Shown: positions 1 through 11,464, counted from the stretch's first letter. The stretch is 64,000 nt of DNA from Tolypeutes matacus (GCA_026826555.1 JAKSZT010004976.1:4805772-4869771), one strand, 5' to 3'. The notes: generated by a model from the sequence alone, not told the origin. A program made the numbers and translations.

Positions 1-1599
1 AGAAAAACTCCACGGTCACGGTCAAGGCCTGAGTCTTAGTCATGGCCCCTGAATGCATGCTGTGGATTGTTTCCCCCTTGAAATGCTCATCCTGTCTCTG
101 GTTTCTTTACTCTAAATCTGCAAAACCACAAATGGAGTGCCTTAAAATGCCCTGTTTTGCTTTTCCTTCAACACCCAGCTTCGGCGTAATGCCCATATTC
201 TCACCAAAGCCTTCTGGAATGTGAACTCCCCTGACCCATGGACAAGGGTGCAGGTCTTTTAGTTTCAGCCTCACTTCCCGACTCGTTCCTGGCCCAGTTC
301 CCCGAGGTGCCCAACCGCTCAGCCGGGGCTCCCCGGGGTCTCTCTCCTCTAGTCTCGTCTACTTTCAATGACCAGGCTCTAGGGAGAGTAGATAAGACCC
401 CTCCGGAAGCAGCTGACAGCGCTCCGGCATGCAACCAGTTACTGGACAGATCATGAAAAATTTGTGGAGAACTCCTCTTGTTCTCCAGCATCGTGCATTA
501 CGGCTTTCTGCTCCAGGCTGCCGCTACTGTTTGAATCAAACTGCCTCTAATTATGGCTTTATTTGCCTTAATAAGGAGACATTCAAGTGTGCAGAGAGTT
601 GCACACAAAACAATAATAACCATGATAGTAAAGTGTCCTTCTAAACATCTGCAATTAAGGCATTCCTTGTTAATTGCATTAATTAACCTCCCCCACAAAA
701 CAGCTGAGGAGGTTTCCACAACAAGGAGAAAAGAAAAACGGTCACAGCTTGCAGGCGAACCCATCCCCTGGGCTGCCAGCTTCCTGTGCTTCAGAAATTC
801 TTCGGAGCTGCCTGCCCCCCAGGACCCAGAGACCAAAGACACTGTTCAGCCGTGCGAGAGGAACACCGGTTCTCAGGTCTCCAAAGCAGGAGGAACCACC
901 ACAGCAGACTCCCCCTCCATGCTCCAAAAGCCGTGCCTTGCCCCTTGCAAGACAGAACAGGAGAAATGGGTGGAATACTGATCTCCAACATATTGTCACT
1001 TTCCCAACAGGTTAATGTGATTTCAATGTTTATCTGAGATGCGCAAATATTACATCATCCTTACAGGTCCTGGAGATGCCAGGGGACATAGTATTGTCCT
1101 ATTCTGCAAATGAGAAAAACAGAGCATGATGTGGAGGTTATCACACTTTCTAATACCACCGAGGTATTCAGAGCTGACACCAGGCTCCGTGTCTTCCAAC
1201 ATGCATTCCATGTAAAAAAAAAATGATGAATAATGCAAAAGAATGAAATTTCACATTTTCAGTAAATAAATATTTGTTGTGTGTCTAATACATGTCAGAC
1301 GTTGCACTGGGTGCAGGGGATAAAACAAAAGCAAAAAAAGGATACAGTCATGAAGCTGACATGAGGAAGAGGACGTTAAGCAAAGAATCTCACAGTAAAA
1401 TGTTAAATTGTGACTGTGCTAAGGATATGAAAGGAGAGGTGAGTGGGATTATTAGATGCATGATGTCATGGAGGAGTTATATGGGCAAAATTTGTGTATG
1501 GGGGTGTGGGCAAAGAGGGGGTTGAAGGCTAACAGGCAGAGAGAATAGTGTGGGCAAAAGGACCAAGCCATGACTGGGGAACCAGAAGATAGCCAGTGC
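1..1599. other. Unique non-coding DNA
   Basis: No repeat that I recognise and no credible exon. Open frames here are short, overlap on both strands and lack any familiar domain. A homeodomain-type motif cluster lies inside and is listed separately. About 1250-1320 has wording typical of worn L2/MIR-like 3' ends, but too little to name it. Confidence 0.5.
548..686. promoter_or_regulatory. Candidate homeodomain/POU site cluster
   Basis: TAATTA at 548-553, a CAATTAA at 652-658, and the near-palindrome TTAATTGCATTAATTAA at 670-686 lie within 140 bases of unique DNA. Its TTAATTGCAT half is one base from an inverted octamer/POU site. Clusters of this kind are common in developmental enhancers. The sites are seen; enhancer function is inference, since AT-rich DNA yields such motifs by chance. 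Confidence 0.25.
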
Positions 1600-1910
1600 C
1601 CTAGTTTTCCCAGCTACCATGACAAACACCACACAACTGCTTAAATAACAGTAATACATTGATTCAGGGTTTACCAGATGCCAGAAGTCCAAATCAAGGT
1701 GTTAGCCAGAAGGCTTGCTTTTTCCTGGGGTTAGTCGCATTCTGATTGTCAGTAAACCTAGGGTTCCTTGGCTTTCCCATCACATACAATACCCTCTTGT
1801 TTACCAACCTCCTTCTGTTGGGCCTCACTGTAATTAAAATGACATCTTATTTACAATGAATTCACGGGAATGCAGATCAAGACCAAGAACAAGTCTAAAT
1901 TAGGGTACAC
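1600..1910 (-). mobile_element. Old MaLR-type LTR fragment, antisense
   Basis: Reads as the reverse complement of a MaLR (MLT1/MST-like) LTR: 'ctagttttcccagctaccat', then 'agaagtccaaatcaaggtgt', then a diverged centre. Ends are ragged and no TSD was found, as expected for an ancient copy. Confidence 0.6.
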
Positions 1911-2204
1911 AGTTCAATGCACCATAGCCAGTGTTGGAGTGCAGAGAGTGATGGGGACAGGGTGTGAGGTGGGCTGGAGAAGTGGGCAGGGGTCAGTCCC
2001 AGCAGCTCCTTGAAGTCTTATAATGGTAGAAAGCAGTGGAAAGTCATTGGAGGGTTTGGGGCAGGGGAGCTGCAGGATCAGACTAGTGTTTTGAGAGATC
2101 ATGGATGGTGAGGGGCATCAGGAGAGAATCGAGTAGCTCAGCTGGGTATGAAACCTGACCATGGCAGTAGAAGGAAGCAGATAGTGGCATCAAGAGATAA
2201 TTAT

Positions 2205-2601
2205 GGGAAGCAGATGTGGCTCAAGCGATTGGGCTCCTGTCTACCATATAGGAGGTCCAGGGTTCGATTCTCAGGGCCTCCTGGTGAAAAGCAAGCTGGA
2301 CTGCATGGCAAGCTGGCCCACGCAGAAGTTGTGGCCCACACAGAGATCTGGTGCAGCAAGATGGCACAACAAAAAGAGACACAGAAGAGAGACAATAAGA
2401 GAAACAGCAGACCAAGGAGCTGAGGTGGTGCAAGAGATTGAGCACCTCTCTCCACTCTGGAACTTCCCAGGATCAGTTCCCAGTGCCACCTAAAGAGAAG
2501 GCAAGCAGACACAGAAGAACACAGAGAAAGCAGACAGCAAGTGCCAAAAAAATACACCGAGGGTGGAGGGGAGAAATAAATAAATAAAGTTTTAAAAAAA
2601 A
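2205..2601 (+). mobile_element. DAS-type SINE, two-unit form
   Basis: Starts with a tRNA-like head (A-box-like TGGCTCAAGCGATTGG; B-box-like GGTTCGATTCT) and continues through a middle region to a second tRNA-like unit at about 2419-2490. It ends in an A-rich tail with AAATAAATAAA. It is flanked by AGATAATTAT (from 2196) and AGATAATTGTTG (2602-2613), so it was inserted by target-primed reverse transcription. About 397 bases, much longer than the 80-100 base one-unit copies here. Confidence 0.85.
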
Positions 2602-2613
2602 AGATAATTGTTG

Positions 2614-2936
2614 CATATATAAGACTGTCTTTCTTTGAAACAGAACAAATGTACGTTAATGTTACAAGATGTTAATATCAGGCAAAAATACAAACAAAGC
2701 AAACTAAAATAATCTTCCATTGGGGTAAAAAAAAAAAAAAAAAAGAAATATACTAAGTGAAAGAAACTAGACAAAAGGTACTACATATTGTTTGACTCCA
2801 TCTATACAAACTATAAATATAAATAAACTAGAGAGATGGAAACAGAATAGCAGCTATGTATGGCAGGGGGAAGGATAGAGAGATTCAGAAGTGATTATTA
2901 AGGGGATTATTAAGGGGTGGAGTTTTTTTGTCTGTC

Positions 2937-2973
<37 letters not shown>

Positions 2974-3113
2974 GGGGTAATGCAAATTCTCTAAAATTGA
3001 TTGAAATGATGATGCACAACTCTGTGATTACACCAAATACCATTGATTGTACGCTTTGGATGGATTGTATGCTTTATAAATATGTATCAATAAAACTGAT
3101 TTTTTTTTAAAAA
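2614..3113 (+). mobile_element. L1 3' end fragment (type A 3' UTR)
   Basis: From about 2756 this matches the L1 3' UTR also seen at 23694-23932 and, reversed, at 32556-32800: 'cagaatagcagctatgta', a TTA-rich stretch, 'ccattgattgtacgctttgg', 'atgtatcaataaaactga' and an A tail. Bases 2614-2755 are probably more of the same insertion but are less clear. The next copy of the shared target sequence (3114-3127) follows the tail directly. Confidence 0.7.
2937..2974 (+). repeat. (TTA)n microsatellite
   Basis: About 12 uninterrupted TTA/ATT units inside the L1 3' UTR. Other copies of this 3' UTR (near 23785 and 32690) carry a much shorter ATT run at the same place, so the repeat expanded after insertion. 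Confidence 0.9.
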
Positions 3114-3127
3114 AGAGATAATCATTG

Positions 3128-3260
3128 ATGATGATGTTCTTTCATCATTTGTAACAAATGTTCCACAACAATGCAAGGTGTTGGTGATGGGTAATGCATG
3201 GGAATCTTGTATGGTATGCATGATTGTTTTATAAACTCATAATTTCTTTAATAATAAAAG
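3128..3260 (+). mobile_element. L1 3' end fragment (type C 3' UTR)
   Basis: Carries the recurrent ending 'tttcatcatttgtaacaaatg', 'gcaaggtgttggtgatggg', 'gggaatcttgtatggtatg', then an A-rich AATAATAAAAG tail. The same ending occurs at 37680-37819, 40640-40775 and 42030-42150. It is flanked by copies of the local target motif at 3114-3127 and 3261-3274. Confidence 0.75.
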
Positions 3261-4099
3261 AGAAATAATTGTTGAAGGCAAAATCAATAAGACTTGATAA
3301 TAGATCTGGTGGAGGAGAGCTCAGTAGTAATTCTTGGGCTAAAGGTGATACTGCTCACTCACCAGTGTGAGGACTTAAAGACCTTGAGTTCTCCCGAGAT
3401 ACCCAGGAGGAAATACTTAGCTGGTTATACAGGTCTAGAGCTTGAGAAGAGATGTCAACCAGAAACCTGAATTTGAGAGTCACTCATGTGTCGGATGAAA
3501 TAGAGACCTCAGAAGTAGATGAAATCATCTATGGAGAAAGTATAGCATGAGAAGAAAAGTAGGCTCAGGGCTGAGCCCTAAGCAATGCCAATATTTAATT
3601 CTGGAGGAGAATATGGTAAATGAGACTTCAAATGAGAAAAAGAAGGGGCAGCCAGAGGGCTGGAAAGAAAGCCAAGGGGGTGGCATCCTCAAAGTCGAGA
3701 AAGTGAATGTGTCGAGACAGAAGGAGAGGTCAAGGATGAAGGCCATGGAGGGCTTAAGGAACGTGACAACTGGAAAATGTGCTTTACATTTGGTGACACA
3801 GAGGTTGTTGACAACTTCAGGTAAGATGGAGGAGGGATAGGAAGAAGCCGGTTGGATTCAGGGAGGGGGAGGGGAGACAATGCTTACAAGAAGTTTGCTT
3901 GGAAAGGAGGAGGAGAGATATGGGGCAGTAGCTGACAAGGATTTTGTGAGGCTAAGGGCAGGTTTGGTTTCTTTTTTTTTAAAAGGAAGAGATTTGAGTG
4001 TGGGTAAAAGCTCATGGGAAAAAGCTTGCTGAAAGGTAAACATAAGAACTGTGCATTTCACTATAAGTAAAGTTTTACCTAACAGAAAAGAAAGAAACA

Positions 4100-4400
4100 A
4101 ACAAAAAACTGTTGAATCTAGTTAATGGCATGCATTGCTGAAGTGTTTAGGGAAGAAATGTATGATGTCTGCAACTTACTTTGAAATGCATTTTACAAAG
4201 GGTTAATGGATGGCCAGAAGGATAGATATGTGATAAAGCATGTAGAGCAAAACAGTAATTGTAGAATCTAGATGGTGAATAGACCGGTGTTCTCTGGACA
4301 ACATTTCAGATTTTGTGTATGCTTGAAAATTTTTAGGATTCAACTTTGGTGGCATCCAGTTGAGAGAGGAAGGGTATGTGAAGCACAATGAAAACTGATG
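4100..4400 (+). repeat. Possible worn L1-like 3' end
   Basis: The string 'ggttaatggatggccagaagg', then 'gtagaatctagatggtgaat' and 'tgtatgcttgaaaattttta', resembles the well-known tail of old L1M-type elements. It is heavily diverged, with no tail or TSD visible. A related tail is seen at 49090-49300. Confidence 0.4.
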
Positions 4401-7261
4401 TAGTAAGTTTCCCAAAGAGGTGTGAGGTGAAAGCATTGGACTCAGATAGGAGGAGGCAGAGGTTTATAGAAACAAAAGGAAAATAAATCTCCATACCAAA
4501 ACATTATGAATCAAGTATGTATCCATAATGGCCCATCACCACCTGGCCTTGGGGAGTAACTGGCTTTTTCTCACTTCGATAATGCATGTGCACAAATCCC
4601 CATGAAGTAAGGAGAATCCTACAAGGTGATTACATGTGGCCAAACAGGCTAAAGCACTTTGAACTTCCCCCTCACATGCTCCCTCTGCCTGGCTCCTCTT
4701 GTGTCCCCTGGTACACAAACAGGAAGTGAAGCAAGCACCGCCGCTGGCTCCTCTGCTCTTGAGCCTCAAGGAGCGCCAGCTTTGGCATCAACAAACTTGG
4801 ACTCAGTTTCCACCCATTTCAAGTGGTGGCAAGAATCCCTCCTCCTACTCGGGACCACCAAGAGAGTTAAACAAGGGACATCTTGAGTATATAAAATATC
4901 TGGGTCCACACCTGGTCTAGACTGACTGCAAAAAACAGGCTGTTATTTTTTGAAAATGCAAAGTTTGAGTGCAATCCATGCCCACGTATGCACTGTTTTA
5001 ATTCAGAAGATAACATGGTCAAAGGAGCAGGGGTGCTCACATTTGCACATCTCTTTTGCTCTCTGCTCACATCTCAAGCTGCATAAAAAGTGACCTCTCT
5101 GGTATCCCTGATGTCTTCCGTCATGTTGCTTGTCCACATAAAAGCCCTTTCAAGAATCATTATCACCCAAGCGGCTTTCAGTTGGGCAGCTCATCTCTTC
5201 TGAAGGGCCCTGAGACGGCCACAGAGGAATGCCCGGCAGCCTTCTTTCCTTCCTGGGGTCAAAGCGTCACCTGGGATGATTAGCAAGATCGGTCCTGGAC
5301 CCGACTGGGTTAGCGTAGCCACAAGACCAACCAAACGAAGTCCTGAGACATGCCGCATGGAAGAGGAGTCTCTCTGATTTCCGGCTCCCAGATCTGAAAA
5401 GCCACCTTCTTCTGATCTCAGTGGAAAACTCCAATTCATTAACTGATTTCAACAGAAAAAGAAAATCTCAAAAGGCTTGTTGACAGCCACTGTAGCAATG
5501 ATGTACCTGGCCCTTATCCTACATTACTCTGCTTTTATTAGGAAAAGAGAAAAAGGCATTTGTTTCCAGGGACATAACCTCGAAGCATGAGATGAAAAAC
5601 AAAACAAAACAAAAAAGCCACTATTGGAGGGATCCTAGTTATACTTGAAAATGCTGGGGAAATTTTCACCATCTGTGTAGAAGCAATATTTTCCTCGTTA
5701 TTGGTATAAGCCCATCTTTTAGTATGATTGGATAAGTTTATATCATCCCAGGTGTAAAAACATTGCTATTGTTTATTCAATGTTTGTATATCCTTATAAT
5801 ATCCCACTGAAGGTAGAGCTTTTATTTTTTGTTGCTGTTGTTGTTTTTGAAGGTAGAGCTTTTAAACTAGAACAGTTCAACTCTGCCTCAATGTAGAAAC
5901 AAATTCACCCCCACCCCAAAAATCAGTCCCTTCTTAAAGCAGAGATTTTGGCTGTTAATAATGTTAATGGATTAGCGCAAGAGCTGTGACAACAACAAAA
6001 CCGAATGGGCAGGTAAATGGACAGGTAAATTACTTGAGCCTGGCATCCACCCTTGCACCTATATTCTAGGGACAACAGCACCTAGGAATACAGCCAACCC
6101 ATGTCCAGATTATTTCTGTTTTATTTAGCTTGCACAATGATTTTAGTTTTTGTTGTTGTTGTTGTTGTTGTTGTTTAATATGTTAGTTAATTGCCTATAT
6201 TTTAAAATCCAATGGTTCAGATAAAAAAAAAATCTCTGCCAAAATGGAGTCCCACTTTGGGATGACTTGGGGAGTCTTAGCTCACCATTATCTCCATCAG
6301 CATTGTCCCAAAGCATCCCCAAATAAATATAAAATCTTGGGATGGAACCCCAGCTTTCAGAGAAGTCCCTGGCTGTACCTTCTGATAGTCCGGAAGAGGA
6401 GAAGTTCCCCCACTGTCCTAACCTTTGGAAGCTACTTTGAGGCTGTATTGCCCTTTGAATGCAGACCCCCTTTTTCTCAGTCCTGCCCTGTGTGGTGCCT
6501 GGTGTTGGAATTTTGGGAATTCCATACAGAGACCCTTCCCCTTGACCTGTGTCCCTTCCATCCTATAGGAGACTCCAAACAATGGAAGTCCTCAATGGAC
6601 TTCCTGTGGGAGGGGAAGATGTAGGGGTGAACAGATTGGTTTGTATTTCTTCAGGCTTTTAAAAATCTTTCTCCTTTTAAAAGACACCAGCTCTGCAAAT
6701 AAATCCCATCTCCTTAGGCCTGGTAGCCAAGACTCTTCTTTGAACAAAACAACCTATTCCAGGCTATAGCAGATGGTTGCTCAGTTTGAGTACTGCATAA
6801 CTCCAGGGGGAGCTATCCAATCTGAGGTTATGTGCAATGCAGCAGCCTAGGCAGAGTGGGTCATATTTTGAACCTAAAACTTTGCATGGCATAGTGTTCT
6901 CCTTTGGAAACCTGGAGCCAAGGAACTCCTTCCCCACCCAAGTTAAAATGCAATTTCCCTGGCCACTAGATTTTGTAGATAATGAAGTGGAAATGTTTTC
7001 CCTTTCCTCCAGAAAGACTATTGTCTCCAAGTCACTGCCTTAACTTCAGTGCTTTGGGGACATGCTGCTGCTTTTTGCCTGTTTCTAAGCAGCAGTCAGA
7101 GTTCTCCCAGGGCAGCCCAGCAGCTGGACACAAATCCCATTCAAGTAGTTCTCTCACCAACCACACTGCTGCCCTGCAAGTGCCTCATACACCGTTTGCC
7201 TCCCAAAATAGCGTCATGCAAGATCTCGTTTGATCTCCCTGTAGCTATCCAAACTGATTTC
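4401..7261. other. Unique non-coding DNA
   Basis: Mostly single-copy sequence with no recognised exon or repeat. A (GTT)n run of about nine units lies at 6147-6175. Several frames of 60-126 codons are open (the longest at 6244-6624), but they show no domain, no codon pattern and no splice context that would support a gene. Confidence 0.5.
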
Positions 7262-7408
7262 TGAGTGCCTGAGAAGGAAGGAAGGAAGAAAGGGAGGGAG
7301 GGAGGGAGGGAGGGAAGGAAGGAAGGAGAAAGAGAGAGAGGGAAGAAGGGAGGAAGGAAGGAAGGAAGGGAAAAAAGGGAGAAAGAGAGAGAGAAGAGGG
7401 AGGGATGC
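7262..7408 (+). repeat. Pure-purine GGAA/GGGA/GAGA microsatellite
   Basis: About 140 bases almost entirely of purines: (GGAA)n, then (GGGA)n at about 7288-7313, then GGAA, AGAG and GGAA blocks. The GGGAGGGAGGGAGGGAGGGA run meets the four-tract rule for a G-quadruplex, and the mirror-symmetric purine strand could form triplex DNA. Confidence 0.95.
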
Positions 7409-7628
7409 AATGAGATACCAAGTGAAAATTTACCAAAAACAGGACTTTATTTAGATGGATACTCCTTGAAGTCTTTCCATAATTCAAACCTCAAATCATT
7501 CAAGACAAGGGGTAGAAGGTGTTACTGATTTTAGCCCAAGTGTAGCCACCTTGAGCGTGGGCATGGCAGTGTCTACCCCACAATTTACAGCAGTTTACAA
7601 TTCATCCCCCTCCACATCTGTTTTTTGC

Positions 7629-8185
7629 CTGTTCTGGTTATCTATTGCTGCATGACAAACCACCCCAAACTTAGAGGCAAGAAACAGCAAGCATTTTCTG
7701 TAATGTCTTATGGAATCTGTGGGTCGGGAATTCAGACAGGGTGGAGGAGGATGGCTTGTCTCTGCCGGGGCCTCAACTGGGTGACTGGACACCTGGGGGC
7801 TGGAGTCTTCGGGTGGTTTCTACTCCATGTCCGGCATCTGGGGTGGAACGACTCCAGAGCTGGAGTGCAGCGGTTGTGGGAAACAAAGCACCTACACAGA
7901 CTCTCCATATGGCATGGGCTTCTCCCAGGAGGGAGGCTGGGCTCCGAGACAGAGCATCCCAAGAGCGAGTGCTCCAAGATTCTGGTGGAAGCTTCAGGGC
8001 TGTTTTTGTCTTAGCACCAGAAATCAAGCAGCATTGCTTCTGTCACATCCTATTGGTCACAAACTAATCACTAAACCCAGCCCAGACTCAGAGGGAGGAA
8101 ACTGGACTTCCCCCGCCCCGTGTTGGGGGCAGTGACAAGACCCCAGTGAAGTGGAGCGGATCATATCAGAGATGTTATTTGCTGC
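7629..8185 (-). mobile_element. Ancient LTR-type repeat, antisense
   Basis: Begins 'ctggttatctattgctgcatg' and 'ccaccccaaacttagaggc', continues through 'gtgctccaagattctggtgg' and 'catcctattggtcacaaact', and ends near 'agatgttattt'. This is the antisense reading of a widespread old mammalian LTR-like family of about 0.5 kb that I cannot name with certainty. The reading frames across it come from the repeat and are not genes. Confidence 0.6.
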
Positions 8186-8401
8186 CGTCTTTGAAGAATA
8201 CAGGCTGTCTCCAACCCCTTCTGGAACTTTTTTTTTTTTTTTTTAATTATTGCACATTATTATAAGCTTTGTGCAGAAAGTAATATTATATTAATATTTT
8301 TTTCTTAATATTTCACATTCACCATGACTCAAATGTACAAAGCCTGCCAAGATGGTGTGACATGGCAAAGAATTAGTGGCTGTTGTAATTTGTTGTAATG
8401 T

Positions 8402-8785
8402 TGTAGGTTGAATAATAGGCTCAAGTCCTAACCCCCAGACCCTGTGAATGTGGCCTTATTTGGAAATAAGGTATTTGCAGATGTAATTATGATGAGGTCA
8501 TAGATTAGAGTGGGCTCTAAATCCAATAATCTGTGTCCTTACAAGAAGAGACATATTAGAAGACTAGACACATCAAGGCAGAGATTAGAGTCTGTAACTG
8601 TAAGTCAAGGAAAGCCAAGGATTGCCGGCAACCAGCAGAAAGGGAGGGCCAAGGGAGGATTCTTTTCTAGAGCCTTCAGGTTGAGCATGGCCCTGCCGAC
8701 AACTCGATTTTGGAGACAATAAATTTCTATTGGTTCAAGCTATCCAGCTTGTGGCACTTTGTTACACAGCCCTAGGGAACTAACA
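8402..8785 (+). mobile_element. MaLR (MLT1-like) solo LTR
   Basis: Classic order: TGTAGGTTGAAT..., 'caagtcctaacccccag', 'gtggccttatttggaaata', 'aaagccaaggattgccggc', 'ggagacaataaatttctat', 'ctttgttacacagccctag', ending ...ACTAACA. It starts TG and ends CA, as an LTR should. About 384 bases; no clear 5-bp TSD remains. Confidence 0.85.
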
Positions 8786-9444
8786 TGGTGTCCTTCCAAT
8801 TGACAAAGCCAGATGGAACAAGGACAGCGTGGTGTACCTCAGCCCTACGGCCAAATTCAAGTCCCACTATAGACATCTCCTAGCTTGTTTTCTCATCGGT
8901 GAAAGAGGGTGATCATGCCTATTTCAGGGGGAAATGGTAGAAAGCAAAAGGGGTCATCAGGCTGTTTCAAAGTGTCACTGGGGAAAGTTCTCCATCTGTA
9001 ATAATGGTGCTTTCAGTTACCCATAGGCTAAGAAAACTGTCATTTTCACAGAGATACATCCTGCTTACACACCCCTTCCAGGTAGCAGGAAGCCTGGTAA
9101 AAGCCAGCTTCCCCCACAGTCACTTTTTCCTCATTTCTACCTCTTCTTACAAAGAAAGAAATAAAACCCTGAGCCAGGTGTTTTAACCTTCAAACAAGGT
9201 GTTTTAACCATCAAACAAGGGCAGAGCTCAGCTAGGTCCTCAATTTCATTATTTTATTTCTCTTCAAAATTATTTTTCATTGGGGCCAGTGGAGGAGATC
9301 AGGGTAGAAAGAGGATGGTGAATAGAAGGTGAAGATTTTTTTTAAAAAAGAAAAAGTAAAAAGCTTGGCTTCTCTTGTAATGGGAATCTGCTTCCCTTTC
9401 AATTTTCTTCTTAACCATGTAATGTCTGTTGAGATGTGATATGA
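8786..9444. other. Unique non-coding DNA
   Basis: No confident repeat or gene. A faint MIR-like phrase ('agcttgttttctcatcggtg' near 8880) is too short to call. Two copies of 'aaggtgttttaacc' lie side by side at about 9175-9210, a small local duplication. Confidence 0.4.
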
Positions 9445-9619
9445 TTTTTTTTTTTTTTTAGATTTTATTTATTTATTCATTTATTCCCCCCTTGCTGCCT
9501 GTGCTCGCTGGGCCAGCCAACCACGCCGCACGGGCGGGCCTGCCTTCACCAGGAGGCCCCGGGAACCGAACCCGGGCCTCCCACATGGTAAACGGGAGCC
9601 CTACTGACTGAGCCACAGC
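9445..9619 (-). mobile_element. Young DAS-type SINE, antisense
   Basis: Antisense copy of the GC-rich subfamily also present at 28791-28978 and 37938-38126: T tail, TTTATTTATTCATTTATT, 'cgccgcacgggcgggcc', 'ccgggaaccgaacccgggc', 'gagccacagc'. The first 8 or so bases of the SINE head are missing. Many CpGs are kept, which argues for recent insertion. Confidence 0.85.
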
Positions 9620-10095
9620 AAGCATTTTACATTTACCAAAATACTGCACAGGAAGTACTTATTATTAACATCTTGCTTTAGAGTGGCACAGATGTTAAAA
9701 TTGATGAACCAATACTGATATATTATTAGTAACTAAAGTCCATAGTTTACATTAGGGTTCACCCTTTGTGGGTTTTGATAAATGCGTAATGTCAAATGTC
9801 ATGTAGCCACCGTTATGGTACCACACAGAACAGTTTTACTGCCCCCCAAATGCCCTGGGCTCCCTATTCAGCCCTTCTTTCCTCCACTCCGTCCCACTAA
9901 ACCATGGCAACCACTGATCTTTTTACTGTCTCTATAGTTTTATCTTTTCTGGAATGTCATATAGATGGAATTATACAGTATGATAGTCTTTTCAGACTGG
10001 ATTCTTTCACCTAGCAATATTCATTTAAGGTTCTTCCATGGCATTTCATGGCTTGATAACTCAATTTTTATCACTGGATAATATTTCATTGTATG

Positions 10096-11205
10096 TGTGG
10101 TGGCTTGGAACCATATGTACCCCAGGAAAACATGTTCTTAAATTTAACCCATGCCTGTGGGTGTGAACCCATTGTAAGTAGGACCTTTAGATAAGGTTAC
10201 TTCAGTTAAGGTGTGGCCCAGCCCAATCAGGATGGGACTTTATTCTATTACTGGAGTCCTTTATAAACAGAATGAAGTTCCAGACAGATAGACAGAAAGC
10301 CATGGAAGCAAGAAGCTAAAATTCAACAGAGCCCAGAAGAGAAGAGAGAGGCTGCCATGTGCATTGCCATGTGTCAGAGGTGCCCAGGACCAAGGATCAC
10401 CAGCAGCCAGCCCTAGAACTCCAGTTTTCCAGAAGAAAGCATCGCCTTCATGATGCCTTGACTTGGCCTTTCTTTTAGCCTCAAAATTGTGGGCTAATAA
10501 ATTCCATTGTTTAATTAACAACTTTATTTCAAATTCACAAAAATAAAAGAACAGAAAAAGGCAGCTCAACAAGTTATGGAAACATTACTCCTAAAATGTT
10601 CTTTTTCAGGTACTTTTATCTCATCTAATTCCAACTGCTAACTCAGTTGTTCCTTTAGTGCTCAGAAAGATACACAGATGAACACAGATGAGTTAAATGA
10701 CATAGTCAAGTTCCTTTTATTAATGAAAAAAGGAGAAAAATGTTTAATCATATTCATCTCTCACGAAATCAAATGCCATATTCTTTTTTTTTACCTTTAG
10801 AATTAATAAAGTACCAACTTTGCTTTTGCTACAAAAACATTACAATGTTGTTGTTAACTATAGTCCATAAATTACATTAGTTATATTTTCCCCATGTATC
10901 ACCACATTCTTAACACCCTGTGGTAAAACATTCCTATATTTATATTATTAACCACAATCCCCACTTACTTCCAAAATCATTGTTATACATTCCTAATATT
11001 ATCCTCCAGCTGTCCTCCAACCTACATTATTCTTCCTAGACTATTGGTTTCAGTCACAATCATTTCCATAAATCAACAACCTTTGTTATATTCATTACAA
11101 TGTGTTACCATTAAGTCCAACCATTACCACATGTGGTGGTAAATCCCATTGCTTAAATCAGCCCATTGCCTGGTATTTGTTTGAGCAGCCAAGGAAGCTA
11201 AAACA
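10096..11205 (+). mobile_element. MaLR-like xenarthran solo LTR with a nested insertion
   Basis: The LTR starts TGTGGTGGCTTGG and ends ...GAAGCTAAAACA. It carries the MaLR-style phrases 'gggtgtgaacccattgtaa' and 'ttaaggtgtggcccag', and its 3' part is 'ttgcctggtatttgtttgagc'. It is flanked by GTATG (10091-10095) and GTACG (11206-11210), a 5-bp TSD with one transition. The 3' part is displaced by a 626-bp insertion. Related LTRs lie at 25542, 29595, 51995 and 54634. Confidence 0.75.
10515..11140. mobile_element. Insertion inside the LTR, probably L1-derived
   Basis: Flanked by AAATTCCATTGTTTAA (10499-10514) and AAATCCCATTGCTTAA (11141-11156), a 16-bp direct repeat with two mismatches. That length fits L1-type insertion. 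The inside is AT-rich, with 'gttaactatagtccataaatt' recalling antisense L1 3' sequence. No poly(A) or poly(T) end is preserved, so the family and orientation are uncertain. Confidence 0.5.
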
Positions 11206-11464
11206 GTACGGACGTGCCACAATTTGTTTATCTATTCACCTACGGAAGGGCATCTTCGTTGCTTCTATTTTTGGCAATTATAAATAAAGTGCTATATGCA
11301 TTCATAAACAGGTTTTTGTGTGGACATACGTTTTCAACTCCTTTGGGTAAATACCTATGAGTACCATTGCTAGAGTACATGGTAAACTTATGTTGAGCTT
11401 CATAAGAAATGCCAGGCTGTCTCTCAAAGTGGCTGTACCATTTTGCATTCCCACAATGATACAA

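Larger units (their letters stand above)
1915..4090 (+). repeat. Ancient interspersed repeat, split by three retroposons
   Basis: The segments 1915-2204 and 3261-4090 share the character of one old dispersed mammalian repeat: 'ggagggtttggggcaggggagc', 'ctcagggctgagccctaagc' and 'ggagagatatggggcagtagc'. I know this wording from other mammals but cannot name the family. The two halves join smoothly once the stacked insertions between 2205 and 3260 are removed, which supports one original element. Confidence 0.5.
9626..11464 (-). mobile_element. Old L1, antisense, split by an LTR
   Basis: 9626-10095 reads as antisense L1 3' region ('aaagtccatagtttacattag', 'tcacctagcaatattcattta', 'atggaattatacagtatg'). 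11206-11464 continues antisense ORF2 ('gtgccacaatttgtttatc', 'ctacggaagggcatcttcg', 'ctctcaaagtggctgtacc'). The two halves are continuous in an L1 once the LTR at 10096-11205 is removed. Not coding. Confidence 0.8.

Noticed and set aside
553..981. 142-codon frame near the window start
   Set aside because: Overlapped by several other frames on both strands; no domain or exon signals.
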